Below, one piece after another: positions 8,906 to 18,516 of a stretch of DNA of 64,000 bases (within the stretch, counting starts at the first letter, position 1; every line of letters begins with the position of its first letter). The DNA is from DASUBV01 sp963725175 (GTDB lineage Bacteria; Actinomycetota; Actinomycetes; Streptosporangiales; Streptosporangiaceae). Under the pieces are notes generated by a model, which saw only the letters and a list, made by a program, of their open reading frames with translations, did not search any database and was not told the origin of the DNA. The stretch is taken from contig CAVRXH010000006.1 in NCBI GenBank assembly GCA_963725175.1, forward strand, positions 1,736,001-1,800,000. The letters are read 5' to 3'. A program made the translations under genes and the position numbers.

Positions 8906-9913
8906 ATGGGCGTCGAGGTCGTTATCGAGGGACTGTCCAAGTCATTCGGCCGGCAGGTCGTCTGGCAGGACGTCACGCTGTCGCTGCCGGCCGGCGAGGT
9001 CAGCGTCATGCTCGGCCCGTCGGGCACCGGCAAGACGGTGTTCCTCAAGTCGCTGGTCGGCCTGCTGCGGCCGGACCGCGGCCGGGTGCTGGTCGACGGG
9101 GTCGACATCACCGCGTGCTCGGAACGGCGGCTGTATGAGGTGCGCAAGCAGTTCGGGATGATGTTCCAGGACGGCGCGCTGTTCGGGTCGCTGAACCTGT
9201 ATGACAACATCGCGTTCCCGCTCCGCGAGCACACCCGCAAGACCGAAGCCGAGATCCGCTCCATCGTGCTGGAGAAGATGGCGATGGTCGGCCTGTCCGG
9301 TGAGGAGCGCAAGGTGCCGGGCGAGATCTCCGGCGGGATGCGCAAGCGGGCCGGGCTGGCCAGGGCACTGGTGCTCGACCCGCAGATCATCCTGTGCGAC
9401 GAGCCCGACTCCGGCCTGGACCCGGTGCGCACCGCCTACCTGTCGCAGCTGCTCATCGACCTCAACGCGACCATCGACGCGACGATGCTGATCGTCACCC
9501 ATGACATCCAGATCGCCCGCACGGTACCGGACAACATCGGCATGCTGTTCCGCGGCGGGCTGATCACCTTCGGCCCCCGCGAGGAACTGCTGACCAGCAG
9601 CCACCCGGTGATCACCCAGTTCGTGAACGGGCGGCGGGCCGGGCCGATCGGGATGTCGGAGGAGAAGGACCAGGCGCTGGCGGAGCGCGAGCTGGCCAGC
9701 GGCGCCGTCCTGGCCGACGACAAGCCGGTGCTGTCGCCGCAGCTTGAGCCGACCGAAGGGCTGCCGGACCGGCAGGCGGTCCGGCGGCGCCGGGACCGGG
9801 TGATGGCAATGCTGCACACGATGCCCGAGCCGGCCCAGCGGGCCGTGCTGGACAGCCTCACCCCGGCCGAGCACGCCCGGTACGCGACGGGCAGCCAGGA
9901 GCGCCGGCCGTGA
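8906..9913 (+). CDS. mceG: Mce transporter ATPase (MceG/Mkl type)
   Basis: ABC ATPase expected to power the YrbE/Mce lipid importer at the inner face of the membrane. 335 residues: Walker A GPSGTGKT near residue 40, Q-loop MMFQDGALF, signature ISGGMRKRAGLARAL, Walker B IILCDEPDSGLDP, H-loop VTHD. The long C-terminal extension after residue 250 (RRAGPIGMSEEKDQ onwards) is characteristic of the MceG family rather than of ordinary ABC ATPases. It is the first cytoplasmic gene of the mce operon; its TGA overlaps a GTG that probably starts the next gene. Confidence 0.92.
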   Translation: MGVEVVIEGLSKSFGRQVVWQDVTLSLPAGEVSVMLGPSGTGKTVFLKSLVGLLRPDRGRVLVDGVDITACSERRLYEVRKQFGMMFQDGALFGSLNLYDNIAFPLREHTRKTEAEIRSIVLEKMAMVGLSGEERKVPGEISGGMRKRAGLARALVLDPQIILCDEPDSGLDPVRTAYLSQLLIDLNATIDATMLIVTHDIQIARTVPDNIGMLFRGGLITFGPREELLTSSHPVITQFVNGRRAGPIGMSEEKDQALAERELASGAVLADDKPVLSPQLEPTEGLPDRQAVRRRRDRVMAMLHTMPEPAQRAVLDSLTPAEHARYATGSQERRP

Positions 9914-10022
9914 CCGCTTCCGACCAGCCCGCGCCCGCCCTGGACGCGCCGCTCCCGCCGGACGGGCCGAGTACCGGCCGGTACCGGGCGCGGGCGCGCT
10001 GCGCCAGACCGGGCTGCTGTTC

Positions 10023-10748
10023 ATGCTCGCCGCCGACGTGATCCGGCTGACCTTCCGGCGGCCGTTCCAGTTCCGCGAGCTGGTCGAGCAGTTCTGGTTC
10101 ATCGCCAGCGTGACGATCCTGCCGTCCGCGCTGGTCTCGATCCCGTTCGGCGCCGTGATCGCGCTCCAGGTCGGCTCGCTGGCCAGCCAGCTTGGCGCGG
10201 AGTCGTTCACCGGCGGCGCCAGCGTGCTGGCCGTGGTGCAGCAGGCCAGCCCGCTGATCGTGGCCCTGCTCATCGCCGGCGCGGGCGGCTCGGCGATCTG
10301 CGCCGACATCGGCGCCCGCACCATCCGCGAGGAGATGGACGCGATGGCCGTCATGGGCGTCTCGCCCGTGCAGCGGCTCGTGGTGCCCAGGGTGCTCGCC
10401 GCGATGGGCGTCGCGGTGCTGCTCAACGGGCTGGTGTCGGTCGTCGGCGTGCTCGGCGGCTACTTCTTCAACGTGATCGTGCAGGGCGGCACCCCCGGCG
10501 CCTACCTGTCCAGCTTCTCGGCGCTCGCCCAGCTCCCTGACCTGTACGTGAGCGAGCTGAAGGCACTGATCTTCGGCTTCATCGCCGCCATCGTCGCCGC
10601 GCACCGCGGCCTGAACCCGCGGCCGGGTCCCAAGGGCGTCGGCGACGCGGTGAACCAGTCGGTCGTGATCGCGTTCCTGCTGCTGTTCTTCGTCAACCTG
10701 GTGATTACGGCGATCTACCTGCAAATCGTTCCGGCGAAGGGGATGTGA
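10023..10748 (+). CDS. YrbE/MlaE-type permease, first subunit; N-terminus probably frame-shifted
   Basis: 241 residues as an uninterrupted frame, a polytopic permease with the MlaE hallmarks EQFWFIASVTILPSALVSIP, FGAVIALQVGSLA and RTIREEMDAMAVMGVSP (the coupling helix). Family members start about 20 residues earlier with a helix like GALRQTGLLF, and that sequence is present here just upstream in the same frame without a start codon. A GTG at 9910 overlapping the mceG stop opens another frame (VTASDQPAPALDAP). The true gene therefore probably runs 9910-10748 with one base missing between about 9945 and 10000. Confidence 0.88.
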   Translation: MLAADVIRLTFRRPFQFRELVEQFWFIASVTILPSALVSIPFGAVIALQVGSLASQLGAESFTGGASVLAVVQQASPLIVALLIAGAGGSAICADIGARTIREEMDAMAVMGVSPVQRLVVPRVLAAMGVAVLLNGLVSVVGVLGGYFFNVIVQGGTPGAYLSSFSALAQLPDLYVSELKALIFGFIAAIVAAHRGLNPRPGPKGVGDAVNQSVVIAFLLLFFVNLVITAIYLQIVPAKGM

Positions 10749-10752
10749 TCGC

Positions 10753-11613
10753 GTGGCTGACGCTGACACACGACCGGCGAGGCCCGCGGCCCGCCTGGGC
10801 AGCCGTCTCGACGGCTCGCTCGGCTGGCTGGATCTGCTCGGCGATCAGCTTGGCTTCTACCTCCGCGCCCTGGCCTGGACGCCGCGGGCGGTGCACCGCT
10901 ACTACCGCGAGGTGATCCGGCTGCTGGCCGAGGTCAGCTTCGGCAGCGGGGCGCTCGGCCTGATCGGCGGCACGGTCGGCGTGATGATCGGCATGACGCT
11001 GTTCACCGGCACCGTCGTCGGCCTGCAGGGCTACGCCGCGCTGAACCAGATCGGCGCCGCGGCCTTCACCGGGTTCGTGTCCGCCTACTTCAACACCAGG
11101 GAGATCGCGCCGCTGGTCGCGGGCCTGGCGCTGTCCGCGACGGTCGGCGCGGGATTCACCGCGCAGCTCGGCTCGATGCGGATCAACGAGGAGGTCGACG
11201 CGCTGGAGGGCATGGGCGTGCCAAGCCTGCCCTACCTGGTCACCACCCGGATGGTGGCCGGCGCCATCGCCATCATCCCGCTGTACGCGATCGGCCTGGT
11301 CAGCTCGTATATCGCCGCCCGCGAGGTCACGGTGCTGTTCAACGGCCAGTCGCCCGGCACCTACGACCACTACTTCGCGCTGTTCCTGCCGCCGGTCGAC
11401 GTGCTCTGGTCGTTCGTCAAGGTGATCATCTTCGCCATCGTGGTGATCGGCGTGCACTGCTATTACGGCTACCGGGCCAAGGGCGGCCCCGCCGGGGTGG
11501 GCGTCGCGGTCGGCCGGGCGGTGCGGACCGCGATCGTGCTGATCAACGTGATCGACTTCTTCATGAGCCTGGCCATCTGGGGGGCCACGACCACCGTGCG
11601 AGTGACCGGATGA
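10753..11613 (+). CDS. YrbE/MlaE-type permease, second subunit
   Basis: 286 residues with about six hydrophobic segments and the MlaE coupling motif RINEEVDALEGMGVPSLPYL. It forms the membrane channel with the preceding YrbE protein. Start GTG at 10753, four bases after the previous stop. The 3' end overlaps mceA by ATGA. The divergence from subunit A is normal for YrbE A/B pairs. Confidence 0.94.
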   Translation: MADADTRPARPAARLGSRLDGSLGWLDLLGDQLGFYLRALAWTPRAVHRYYREVIRLLAEVSFGSGALGLIGGTVGVMIGMTLFTGTVVGLQGYAALNQIGAAAFTGFVSAYFNTREIAPLVAGLALSATVGAGFTAQLGSMRINEEVDALEGMGVPSLPYLVTTRMVAGAIAIIPLYAIGLVSSYIAAREVTVLFNGQSPGTYDHYFALFLPPVDVLWSFVKVIIFAIVVIGVHCYYGYRAKGGPAGVGVAVGRAVRTAIVLINVIDFFMSLAIWGATTTVRVTG

Positions 11614-12977
11614 GGCCATCGGACGGCTGGCTGAAGACCCGGCGCAGGCTCGGCGGGGTGGTCTTCCTCGTCGTGTTCTCGCTGGGCATCTGGCTGTCCC
11701 TGGCCGTCTACCACAAGAAGTTCACCCCGGTCGCGATGGTGACGCTGCTGACCGCCAGCACCGGCAACGAGATGCACAACGGCGCCCAGGTGATGGTCCG
11801 CGGCGTGCAGGTCGGCGAGGTCAGGCAGGTCAGCGCGGATGGCGCGGGCGCCCGCCTGGAACTGGCCATCCAGCCCGGCATGGTGCACCTGCTGCCGGCC
11901 AACGTGACCGCGCAGATGATGCCGACCACCCTGTTCGGCGAGCGGTACGTGGACCTGGTGCTGCCCGCCAGGCCCACGCAGGCCCGGCTGGTAGACGGCA
12001 GCGTGATCCGGCAGGACGACTCGGCGGACGCCATCGAGGTCGAGCAGGTGCTGAACAACCTGCTGCCGCTGCTCACCGCCATGCAGCCCGAGCAGCTCTC
12101 CTTCACCCTGACCGCCATCGCGCAGGGGCTGCGCGGCCAGGGCGCCGCGTTCGGCCACGCGCTGGTCCAGCTCAACGGCTACCTGCACAGCCTGCGCCCG
12201 CACCTGCCAGCGCTGGACAGCGACATCGCCGAGCTGGCCAAGGTCGCGAAGACCTACACCGGCGCCGCGCCCGACATCCTGCACGCGCTGGCCGACTTCG
12301 CCACCGTGTCCCGCACCGTGTACCGGCAGCGCGGCAACCTGATCGGGCTGTTCGGCTCGGTGACCACCGCCTCGGATGACCTGCGCTCATTCCTCGACGG
12401 CAACTACGCCAACATCATCGCGCTGTCCGCCGACAGCACCTCCACGCTGGACCTGCTCGCCCGGTACTCCCCCGAGTTCCCGTGCACGCTGAACGCGCTG
12501 ACCGAGTCCGAGCCCAACATCGACAGGGTGCTCGGCGCCGGCACCGGCCAGCCGGGCCTGCACGTCTCGGTGCACGTGGTGAAGTCGCTCGGCAAGTACC
12601 TGCCCAGGGTGAACACCCCGGTCTACCGGGACAACCTCGGCCCGCGCTGCTACTCCGTGCCGTTCCGCGGCATCACCCTGCACGACGGCACCCGCCCGGC
12701 GCCGAAGCGATCGGGACAGGGCAGCAAGGCACGGGGCAGCACCGCACAGGGCAGCACCGCACGGGGCAAGAGCCAGCAGGCGCACACGACCAGCGCGACG
12801 ACCAGCGCGACGACCGGCGCCTTCGCCGGCCTCGGCCTGGCCGGCTCGCCCCAGCAGGACGAGCTGATCGACGAGCTGACGGCGCTGTCCCTCGGCACCA
12901 CCCGCCAGGCGGTGCCGGACTGGAGCGGCCTGCTGGTCGGGCCGCTGTTCCGCGGCGCGGAGGTGACGCTGCGATGA
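11610..12977 (+). CDS. mceA: Mce family protein A
   Basis: 455 residues. One N-terminal membrane anchor (about residues 14-34, LGGVVFLVVFSLGIWLSLAV) is followed by the MlaD/Mce lipid-binding domain (VMVRGVQVGEVRQV to PTTLFGERYVDLVLP) and the helical Mce region (LPALDSDIAELAKVAKTYT, FPCTLNAL). It forms part of the hexameric periplasmic tube of the lipid importer. The C-terminal 90 residues contain a low-complexity Gly/Ser/Thr/Ala stretch built on short DNA repeats (about 12716-12810), probably length-variable. Overlaps both neighbours by ATGA. Confidence 0.93.
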   Translation: MRPSDGWLKTRRRLGGVVFLVVFSLGIWLSLAVYHKKFTPVAMVTLLTASTGNEMHNGAQVMVRGVQVGEVRQVSADGAGARLELAIQPGMVHLLPANVTAQMMPTTLFGERYVDLVLPARPTQARLVDGSVIRQDDSADAIEVEQVLNNLLPLLTAMQPEQLSFTLTAIAQGLRGQGAAFGHALVQLNGYLHSLRPHLPALDSDIAELAKVAKTYTGAAPDILHALADFATVSRTVYRQRGNLIGLFGSVTTASDDLRSFLDGNYANIIALSADSTSTLDLLARYSPEFPCTLNALTESEPNIDRVLGAGTGQPGLHVSVHVVKSLGKYLPRVNTPVYRDNLGPRCYSVPFRGITLHDGTRPAPKRSGQGSKARGSTAQGSTARGKSQQAHTTSATTSATTGAFAGLGLAGSPQQDELIDELTALSLGTTRQAVPDWSGLLVGPLFRGAEVTLR

Positions 12978-14071
12978 CCACCACGAATCTGGACGCCCTG
13001 ATGGACTCCGGGCCGGCCAAGCCGCCGCCGCAGCGCCCGCCGCGCCAGGCGTCCATCACCGGGCCGCTGGTCAAGTCGGTCATCTTCATCGCGGTCACCG
13101 CGCTGGCCACCGCCGTGCTCGGCATCAGCATCACCAACTCCGGCGTATCAGGCACGGTCGGGTACCACGCCGTTTTCTCCGACGTCTCCGGGCTGATCGT
13201 GGGCGACGACGTGGACATCGCCGGCGTCCGGGTCGGCCAGGTCACCTCGATCTCGGTGTACCGGCGGGACCAGGCGCTCGTCGGGTTCTCCGTGCAGCCG
13301 GGCCGCCCGCTGCCCGCCTCGGTCACCGCTCAGCTGCTGTACCGGAACCTGGCCGGCGAGCGGTACATGGAGCTGGCCCAGGGCGCCGGGCCGGTCGGCA
13401 GGTCGCTGACCCCTGGCGGGACCATCCCGCTGGCCAGGACCACGCCGGCGCTGAACCTCACCGAGCTGTTCAACGGCTTCCAGCCGCTGTTCCAGGCGCT
13501 GTCGCCTGGCGACGTGAACAAGCTGTCCAGCGAGATCATCCAGCTCCTGCAGGGCGAGGGCACCAGCATCGACAGCCTGCTGGTCAGCGTCGCCTCGCTG
13601 ACCAACGCGCTGGCCACCAAGGACCAGGTCATCGACCAGGTCATCGACAACCTCAACTCGGTGGTGGCGACCATCAACTCGCGCGGCAACGACCTGGCCC
13701 AGACCATCGCGGTGCTCCAGCAGCTCGTCACCGGCCTGGCCGCCGACCGGCAGCCCATCGGCCAGGCGATCTCCGCGCTCGGCAGCCTGACCAGCGCCAC
13801 GGCCGGGCTGCTCCAGGTCGGCCGGGCACCGCTGAAAGAAGACATCGCCGCGCTCGGCCAGGTGGCGGGAAACCTGGCGGACAACTCGGGGGCGGTCAAC
13901 TCGTTCCTTGCGGACCTGCCCGCCAAGATGACCGACATCGCCCGGCTGGCCTCCTACGGCTCGTGGCTCAACCTCTACCTGTGCGACGCGACCGTGACCG
14001 GCGCGCGGAACGCACTCGGCGGCAAGGCGCCCAAGGGACTGCCGGTCACGGCGGCGAGGTGCGAAGGATGA
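12974..14071 (+). CDS. mceB: Mce family protein B
   Basis: 365 residues. Pro-rich N-terminal cytosolic stretch, one membrane anchor (SVIFIAVTALATAVLGISI), the MlaD domain (VSGLIVGDDVDIAGVRVGQV, YRNLAGERYMEL) and a long helical tail with SYGSWLNLYLCDA, the conserved Mce cysteine region. The start at 12974 overlaps the mceA stop (ATGA) and matches the expected short N-terminus, although the frame is open about 490 bp further upstream. Confidence 0.93.
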   Translation: MTTTNLDALMDSGPAKPPPQRPPRQASITGPLVKSVIFIAVTALATAVLGISITNSGVSGTVGYHAVFSDVSGLIVGDDVDIAGVRVGQVTSISVYRRDQALVGFSVQPGRPLPASVTAQLLYRNLAGERYMELAQGAGPVGRSLTPGGTIPLARTTPALNLTELFNGFQPLFQALSPGDVNKLSSEIIQLLQGEGTSIDSLLVSVASLTNALATKDQVIDQVIDNLNSVVATINSRGNDLAQTIAVLQQLVTGLAADRQPIGQAISALGSLTSATAGLLQVGRAPLKEDIAALGQVAGNLADNSGAVNSFLADLPAKMTDIARLASYGSWLNLYLCDATVTGARNALGGKAPKGLPVTAARCEG

Positions 14072-15153
14072 GCCGCGTCAGCCTGTGGCGCCCCGCGTTC
14101 CAGCGCCCCGCGTTCCGCCGCCCGGCGTTCCGGCGGCCCGCGATCAAGCCGCTGGCCGAACGCAGCCCGATGGCAGTCGGCGTGGCCGGATTGCTGGTCA
14201 TGGCGCTGATCGCGCTGGGGGTGTTCTTCTCGGGAGACCTGCCGATCATCGGCGGCGGCACCGGCTACTCGGCGTATTTCACCGAGGCGGCAGGCCTGGC
14301 GCCCGGCAACGCGGTCCGCATCGCCGGCGTCACAGTCGGCCGGGTCACCGGGGTGTCCCTGGACGGCAGTCGGGTGCTCGTCTCGTTCAAAGTCAAGAAC
14401 CAGTGGGTCGGGAACGCCAGCACCGTCGCTATCGACATCCAGACGGTGCTAGGCGATAAGTACCTCGCGCTCACCCCGAAGGGCCGGGCGGCGCAGGACC
14501 CGTCGCGGGTCATCCCCGAGCGGCGCACCGCCTCGCCCTACGACGTGGTCCAGGCGTTCAGCGGGGTCGGGCAGGACATCAGCCAGATCAACACCAAGCA
14601 GCTCGCGCAGAGCCTGGAGACCATCGCGGTCACCTTCCGCAACTCCCCGCCCTATGTGCACTCGGCGCTGCGCGGCCTGGCCGACCTGTCGAAGTCCATC
14701 GCGTCCAGGGACGCGCAGATCACCAGCCTGCTGGCCGGCACGAAGAAGGTCACCGGGCAGCTCTCCAGCCAGGACACCCGGTTCAAGGCGCTGCTGGCCG
14801 ACGGCAACCTGCTGCTCTCGGAGCTGCGGCTGCGCCAGCAGGCCATCGCGGCGCTGCTCACCGGGACACAGCAGCTCGCGACCCAGCTCTCCGGCCTGGT
14901 CACCGACGACAGCGCGACCCTCAAGCCGGCGCTGACCGCGCTGAACCAGGTGACCAGCGTGCTGGCGGCCAACCAGGCCAACCTGGACCGGGCGCTCGCC
15001 CTGGCCGGGCCCTACTACCGGCTGCTCGGCAACGCGCTGGGCAACGGGCGCTGGTTCGACGTGTACCTGTGCGGCCTGGTGCCGGCCTCCAGCCTGCCCA
15101 AGGGCGCGGGGCCGAGCACTGGCTGCGAGCCGCCCAAGGGAGGTAGCCGGTGA
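14068..15153 (+). CDS. mceC: Mce family protein C
   Basis: 361 residues. The N-terminus has four RPAF/RPAI tetrapeptide repeats (about residues 8-26), encoded by a 12-bp DNA repeat. Then come a membrane anchor (VAGLLVMALIALGVFF), the MlaD domain (AGLAPGNAVRIAGVTVGRVT, VLGDKYLALTPKG) and helical tail. The C-terminus has FDVYLCGLVP, the conserved Mce segment. ATGA overlap with mceB and GTGA overlap with mceD. Confidence 0.93.
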   Translation: MSRVSLWRPAFQRPAFRRPAFRRPAIKPLAERSPMAVGVAGLLVMALIALGVFFSGDLPIIGGGTGYSAYFTEAAGLAPGNAVRIAGVTVGRVTGVSLDGSRVLVSFKVKNQWVGNASTVAIDIQTVLGDKYLALTPKGRAAQDPSRVIPERRTASPYDVVQAFSGVGQDISQINTKQLAQSLETIAVTFRNSPPYVHSALRGLADLSKSIASRDAQITSLLAGTKKVTGQLSSQDTRFKALLADGNLLLSELRLRQQAIAALLTGTQQLATQLSGLVTDDSATLKPALTALNQVTSVLAANQANLDRALALAGPYYRLLGNALGNGRWFDVYLCGLVPASSLPKGAGPSTGCEPPKGGSR

Positions 15154-16316
15154 CCCACAGGCTGCGGGCCGGCGCGCTGAGCGCGCCGCGTGACCGGCGG
15201 ATCCTGATCGCCTGCGTGGCCGTCTTCGCCCTGCTGCTGGCGATCGGCGGCTGGCTGACCTACTCGGCCACCCACCAGGGCGAGCAGGTCACCGCGTACT
15301 TCAGCGAGGCGATCAGCATCTACCCCGGCTCCGACGTGCGGATCCTCGGCGTCAAGGTCGGCACCGTGAACTCGGTCACCCCGGACGGGTCGCGGGTCAG
15401 AGTCCGGTTCACCATCAACCACGGGGTTCCCGTGCCGGCCGGCGCCGGGGCGGTCATCGTCTCCCCCAGCGTCGTCGCCGACCGGTACGTCCAGCTCACC
15501 CCCGCCTACACTGGCGGGCCGCAGCTCGCCAGCGGGGCGGTCATTCCCGTCAGCAAGACCGCCGTCCCGCTGGAGGTCGACCAGCTCTACGCCAGCCTGG
15601 ACAAGCTGGCCACCGCGCTCGGGCCGCACGGCGCCAACTCCCACGACGCGCTGTCCGACGTGCTCAAGACCGGCGCGGCGAACCTGAACGGCAACGGCGC
15701 GGCCATGCACGCCATGATCAGCCAGTTCGGGCAGGCGATGGGCACGCTGGGCGGTTCGGCGCAGAACCTGTCCGCCACGGTGCGCAACCTCCAGGCCTTC
15801 ACCACCATGCTCAAGAACAACAACGGCCAGGTCATCCAGGCCGAGCAGCAGCTCTCGCAGGTATCGGGATTCCTGTCCGCCGACCGGCAGAACCTGGCCG
15901 CCGCGCTGGACGAGCTGGCCACCGCGCTCGGCCAGGTGCAGTCGTTCATCGGCAGCAACCGGGCGCTGATCGCCTCGAACGTGAACCGGCTGTCCACCAT
16001 CACCGGGCTGCTGGTCAAGGAGCGGGCCTCGCTCGCCGAGGCGATGGACGACGTGCCGCTCGCCGCCGACAACCTGCTGGCCGCCTACGACCCCAAGACC
16101 GGCACGCTGGACGGCCGCGCGGACATCAACGAGTTCAGCATGGGTCCCGCCGGGCAGGGCGTGAACGTGCCGGCCGGCACCACCAGGGCGCAGGCCATGG
16201 CACAGATCCTGGTCGAGGTGCCGCAGACGCAGATCGGCGAGCTGCCGCCGCTCCCGCTGCCGGCCATCGGGCCGGTCTACGGCACGCCGCTGACCGCACG
16301 GGGAGGTGGCCGGTGA
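15150..16316 (+). CDS. mceD: Mce family protein D
   Basis: 388 residues. Anchor ILIACVAVFALLLAIGGWLT, MlaD domain (AISIYPGSDVRILGVKVGTV, SPSVVADRYVQLTPAY), coiled helical region and the C-terminal Mce tail ending in PLPLPAIGPVYGTPL. GTG start inside the mceC stop. It is one of the six subunits expected in one Mce complex. Confidence 0.93.
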   Translation: MTHRLRAGALSAPRDRRILIACVAVFALLLAIGGWLTYSATHQGEQVTAYFSEAISIYPGSDVRILGVKVGTVNSVTPDGSRVRVRFTINHGVPVPAGAGAVIVSPSVVADRYVQLTPAYTGGPQLASGAVIPVSKTAVPLEVDQLYASLDKLATALGPHGANSHDALSDVLKTGAANLNGNGAAMHAMISQFGQAMGTLGGSAQNLSATVRNLQAFTTMLKNNNGQVIQAEQQLSQVSGFLSADRQNLAAALDELATALGQVQSFIGSNRALIASNVNRLSTITGLLVKERASLAEAMDDVPLAADNLLAAYDPKTGTLDGRADINEFSMGPAGQGVNVPAGTTRAQAMAQILVEVPQTQIGELPPLPLPAIGPVYGTPLTARGGGR

Positions 16317-17353
16317 TGCGCGGCCGTATGATCCGCGGCCGGGCCGCCGCCGGAGTAGCCGCCGCCGCGCTGGCCGTCACCATGTCCGGGTGCGGCGGCA
16401 TCTACAGCCTGCCGCTGCCCGGCGGCGCCAGCCTGGGCAGCCACCCTTACCAGGTGACCGCCCAGTTCGCCAACGTCCTCGACCTGGTCCCGCAGTCCGC
16501 TGTCCGGGTCAACGACGTGGCGGTCGGCCGGGTCACCAAGATCTACCTGCCGCCGGGAAGCTGGACCGCGCGGGTGGTGATGAAGGTCAACGGCCGGGTC
16601 AAGCTGCCCGCCAACGCCATCGCGCAGATCCAGCAGTCCAGCCTGCTGGGCGAGCAGTACGTCGCGCTGGAGGCGCCGCCAGGGGTGCCCGGCACCGGGC
16701 GGCTGGGCAACGGCGCGCTGATCCCCCCGTTCCGCACCACCAGCAACGCCACCGTGGAGCAGGTGCTCGGCGCGCTGTCGCTGCTGCTCAACGGCGGCGG
16801 CATCAGTCAGCTGCACACCATCGTGACCCAGCTCAACGCCGCGCTGGCCGGCAACGAGCCGCAGATCCGCGCGCTGCTCCCGCAGCTCAGCTACCTGCTC
16901 AACAACCTGTACGCGCACCGCAAGGACATCGAGAACGCCCTGGACGGCCTGAACAAGCTGTCCGCCACGCTGGCCAAGCGCGACCATGAGATCAGCTACG
17001 CACTGGCCAACCTCAGCCCCGGCCTGCGGGTGCTGGCCCGCCAGCACACCGAGCTGGTGCAGATGCTCACCTCGCTGCGCAAGCTCACCGGGGTCGCGGT
17101 CTACACCATCCACGCCAGCCAGGCCAGCCTGGTCGCCGACCTCCAGGCGCTCGCCCCCACGCTCCAGGAGCTGGCCAGAGCCGGGCAGTCCCTGCCGCTG
17201 GCGCTGCAGGTGCTGCTCACCTACCCGTTCACCAACCAGGTGCTGAACGACGTCAAGGGCGGCTACCTGAACACCTACCTGTCGGTGACCGCGCACAAGG
17301 GCACCAAGGTCTACCCGCCGGTTAAGCCGCCGCGCAAGAAGGGCGGCCACTGA
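16313..17353 (+). CDS. mceE: Mce family lipoprotein E (LprK type)
   Basis: 346 residues. The N-terminus is a lipoprotein signal (ALAVTMSGCGG; Cys at about residue 27), fitting the rule that the fifth Mce protein of an operon is a lipoprotein. MlaD domain with VPQSAVRVNDVAVGRVTKIY and SSLLGEQYVALEAP, then the helical Mce region. The -3 residue of the lipobox is Met, slightly off consensus. GTG start within the mceD stop; an ATG follows at 16316. Confidence 0.93.
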   Translation: MMRGRMIRGRAAAGVAAAALAVTMSGCGGIYSLPLPGGASLGSHPYQVTAQFANVLDLVPQSAVRVNDVAVGRVTKIYLPPGSWTARVVMKVNGRVKLPANAIAQIQQSSLLGEQYVALEAPPGVPGTGRLGNGALIPPFRTTSNATVEQVLGALSLLLNGGGISQLHTIVTQLNAALAGNEPQIRALLPQLSYLLNNLYAHRKDIENALDGLNKLSATLAKRDHEISYALANLSPGLRVLARQHTELVQMLTSLRKLTGVAVYTIHASQASLVADLQALAPTLQELARAGQSLPLALQVLLTYPFTNQVLNDVKGGYLNTYLSVTAHKGTKVYPPVKPPRKKGGH

Positions 17354-18516
17354 TGCTGACCAGGGCAACCAGGATCAAGCTGGTGGCGTTCGCGGTCATC
17401 GCGATCCTCATCATCGGCTACACCGGGGTGCACTACGCCAAGCTCGGCCGGTATGTCGGCATGCGCGGCTACTACGTGGTCCACCTGGAGCTGGCCAACG
17501 CCGGCGGGCTGTTCCCCAACTCGGACGTGAGCTACCGAGGTGTTCCCGTCGGCCGGGTGAGCGGCCTGTCGCTGACCCCGAGCGGCGTGCAGGCAACGCT
17601 GGACATCAGCGACTCCGCGCCGCACATCCCGGTCCGGCTGCAGGCGGCCGTGGCCGACTTGTCGGCCGTCGGCGAGGAGTACGTCGACCTGCGCCCCCAG
17701 GGCGGCACCGGGCCCTACCTGCGGAACGGATCGGTCATCCCGCAGCGCGAGACACAGCTTCCGCTGCCGGTCACCAGCATGCTGGTCAGCATCAACGAGC
17801 TCGCCACCTCGGTGCCGCTGACCTCGCTGCGGACCGTCGTGGACCAGCTCGGCACCGCGTTCCAGGGCCAGGGCGATCATTTCCGACAGCTCGTCGGCGG
17901 CAGCTCCAGCCTGGTCAAGGCCAGCGCGGCGACCCTGCCGCAGACCATCAAGCTGATCAACGACTCCCGGACCGTGCTGAAAACCCAGGTCAGCGAGACC
18001 CAGGCGCTGGATTCCTTCGCGCACAGCGCCAAGCTGCTGGCTGGCCGGCTCGCGGAGTCCAACTCCGACATCCGCAGGCTGATCATCGCCGCGCCGCGGG
18101 CCGCGACGCAGATCGCGGACCTGCTCGTCGAGACCAACCCGGGCCTGGCGGTGATGATCGCCAACCTGCTCACCACGTCCGAGCTGACGGGTACCCGGCT
18201 GACCGACCTGAACGAGCTGTTCTCGGTGCTGCCGGCCGCCGTCGCGGCGGGCTCGACCGTGATCAGCGCGAAGGGCGCCAAGTTCGGCATGGCGCTGACC
18301 TTCTTCAACCCGCTGCCCTGCGTGACGGGGTATGGCGGCACGCAGTACCAGAACGGCCTGGACACGCTGCCGGCGCCGCTGAACACTTCGGCCGCCTGCA
18401 GCCTCCCGGCCAGCAGCGGCATCGACGTCCGCGGCTCGGCGCACGCCCCGTCGGGCGGCCCGGTGCCGAACCCGGCCAGGCCAGGCCTGGCCCGCCTGCT
18501 GGGGATCTCGCCATGA
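17353..18516 (+). CDS. mceF: Mce family protein F
   Basis: 387 residues. Anchor LVAFAVIAILIIGYTGV, MlaD domain (AGGLFPNSDVSYRGVPVGRV, DLSAVGEEYVDLRP), helical part and the conserved tail MALTFFNPLPCVTGYGG. The start overlaps the mceE stop by one base (TGATG). It closes the six-protein set. Confidence 0.93.
   Translation: MLTRATRIKLVAFAVIAILIIGYTGVHYAKLGRYVGMRGYYVVHLELANAGGLFPNSDVSYRGVPVGRVSGLSLTPSGVQATLDISDSAPHIPVRLQAAVADLSAVGEEYVDLRPQGGTGPYLRNGSVIPQRETQLPLPVTSMLVSINELATSVPLTSLRTVVDQLGTAFQGQGDHFRQLVGGSSSLVKASAATLPQTIKLINDSRTVLKTQVSETQALDSFAHSAKLLAGRLAESNSDIRRLIIAAPRAATQIADLLVETNPGLAVMIANLLTTSELTGTRLTDLNELFSVLPAAVAAGSTVISAKGAKFGMALTFFNPLPCVTGYGGTQYQNGLDTLPAPLNTSAACSLPASSGIDVRGSAHAPSGGPVPNPARPGLARLLGISP

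Noticed and set aside
12482..12973. Open frame upstream of the mceB start
   Set aside because: It lies inside mceA in another frame, is rich in Arg/Gly, and the ATGA overlap at 12974 gives the expected Mce N-terminus.
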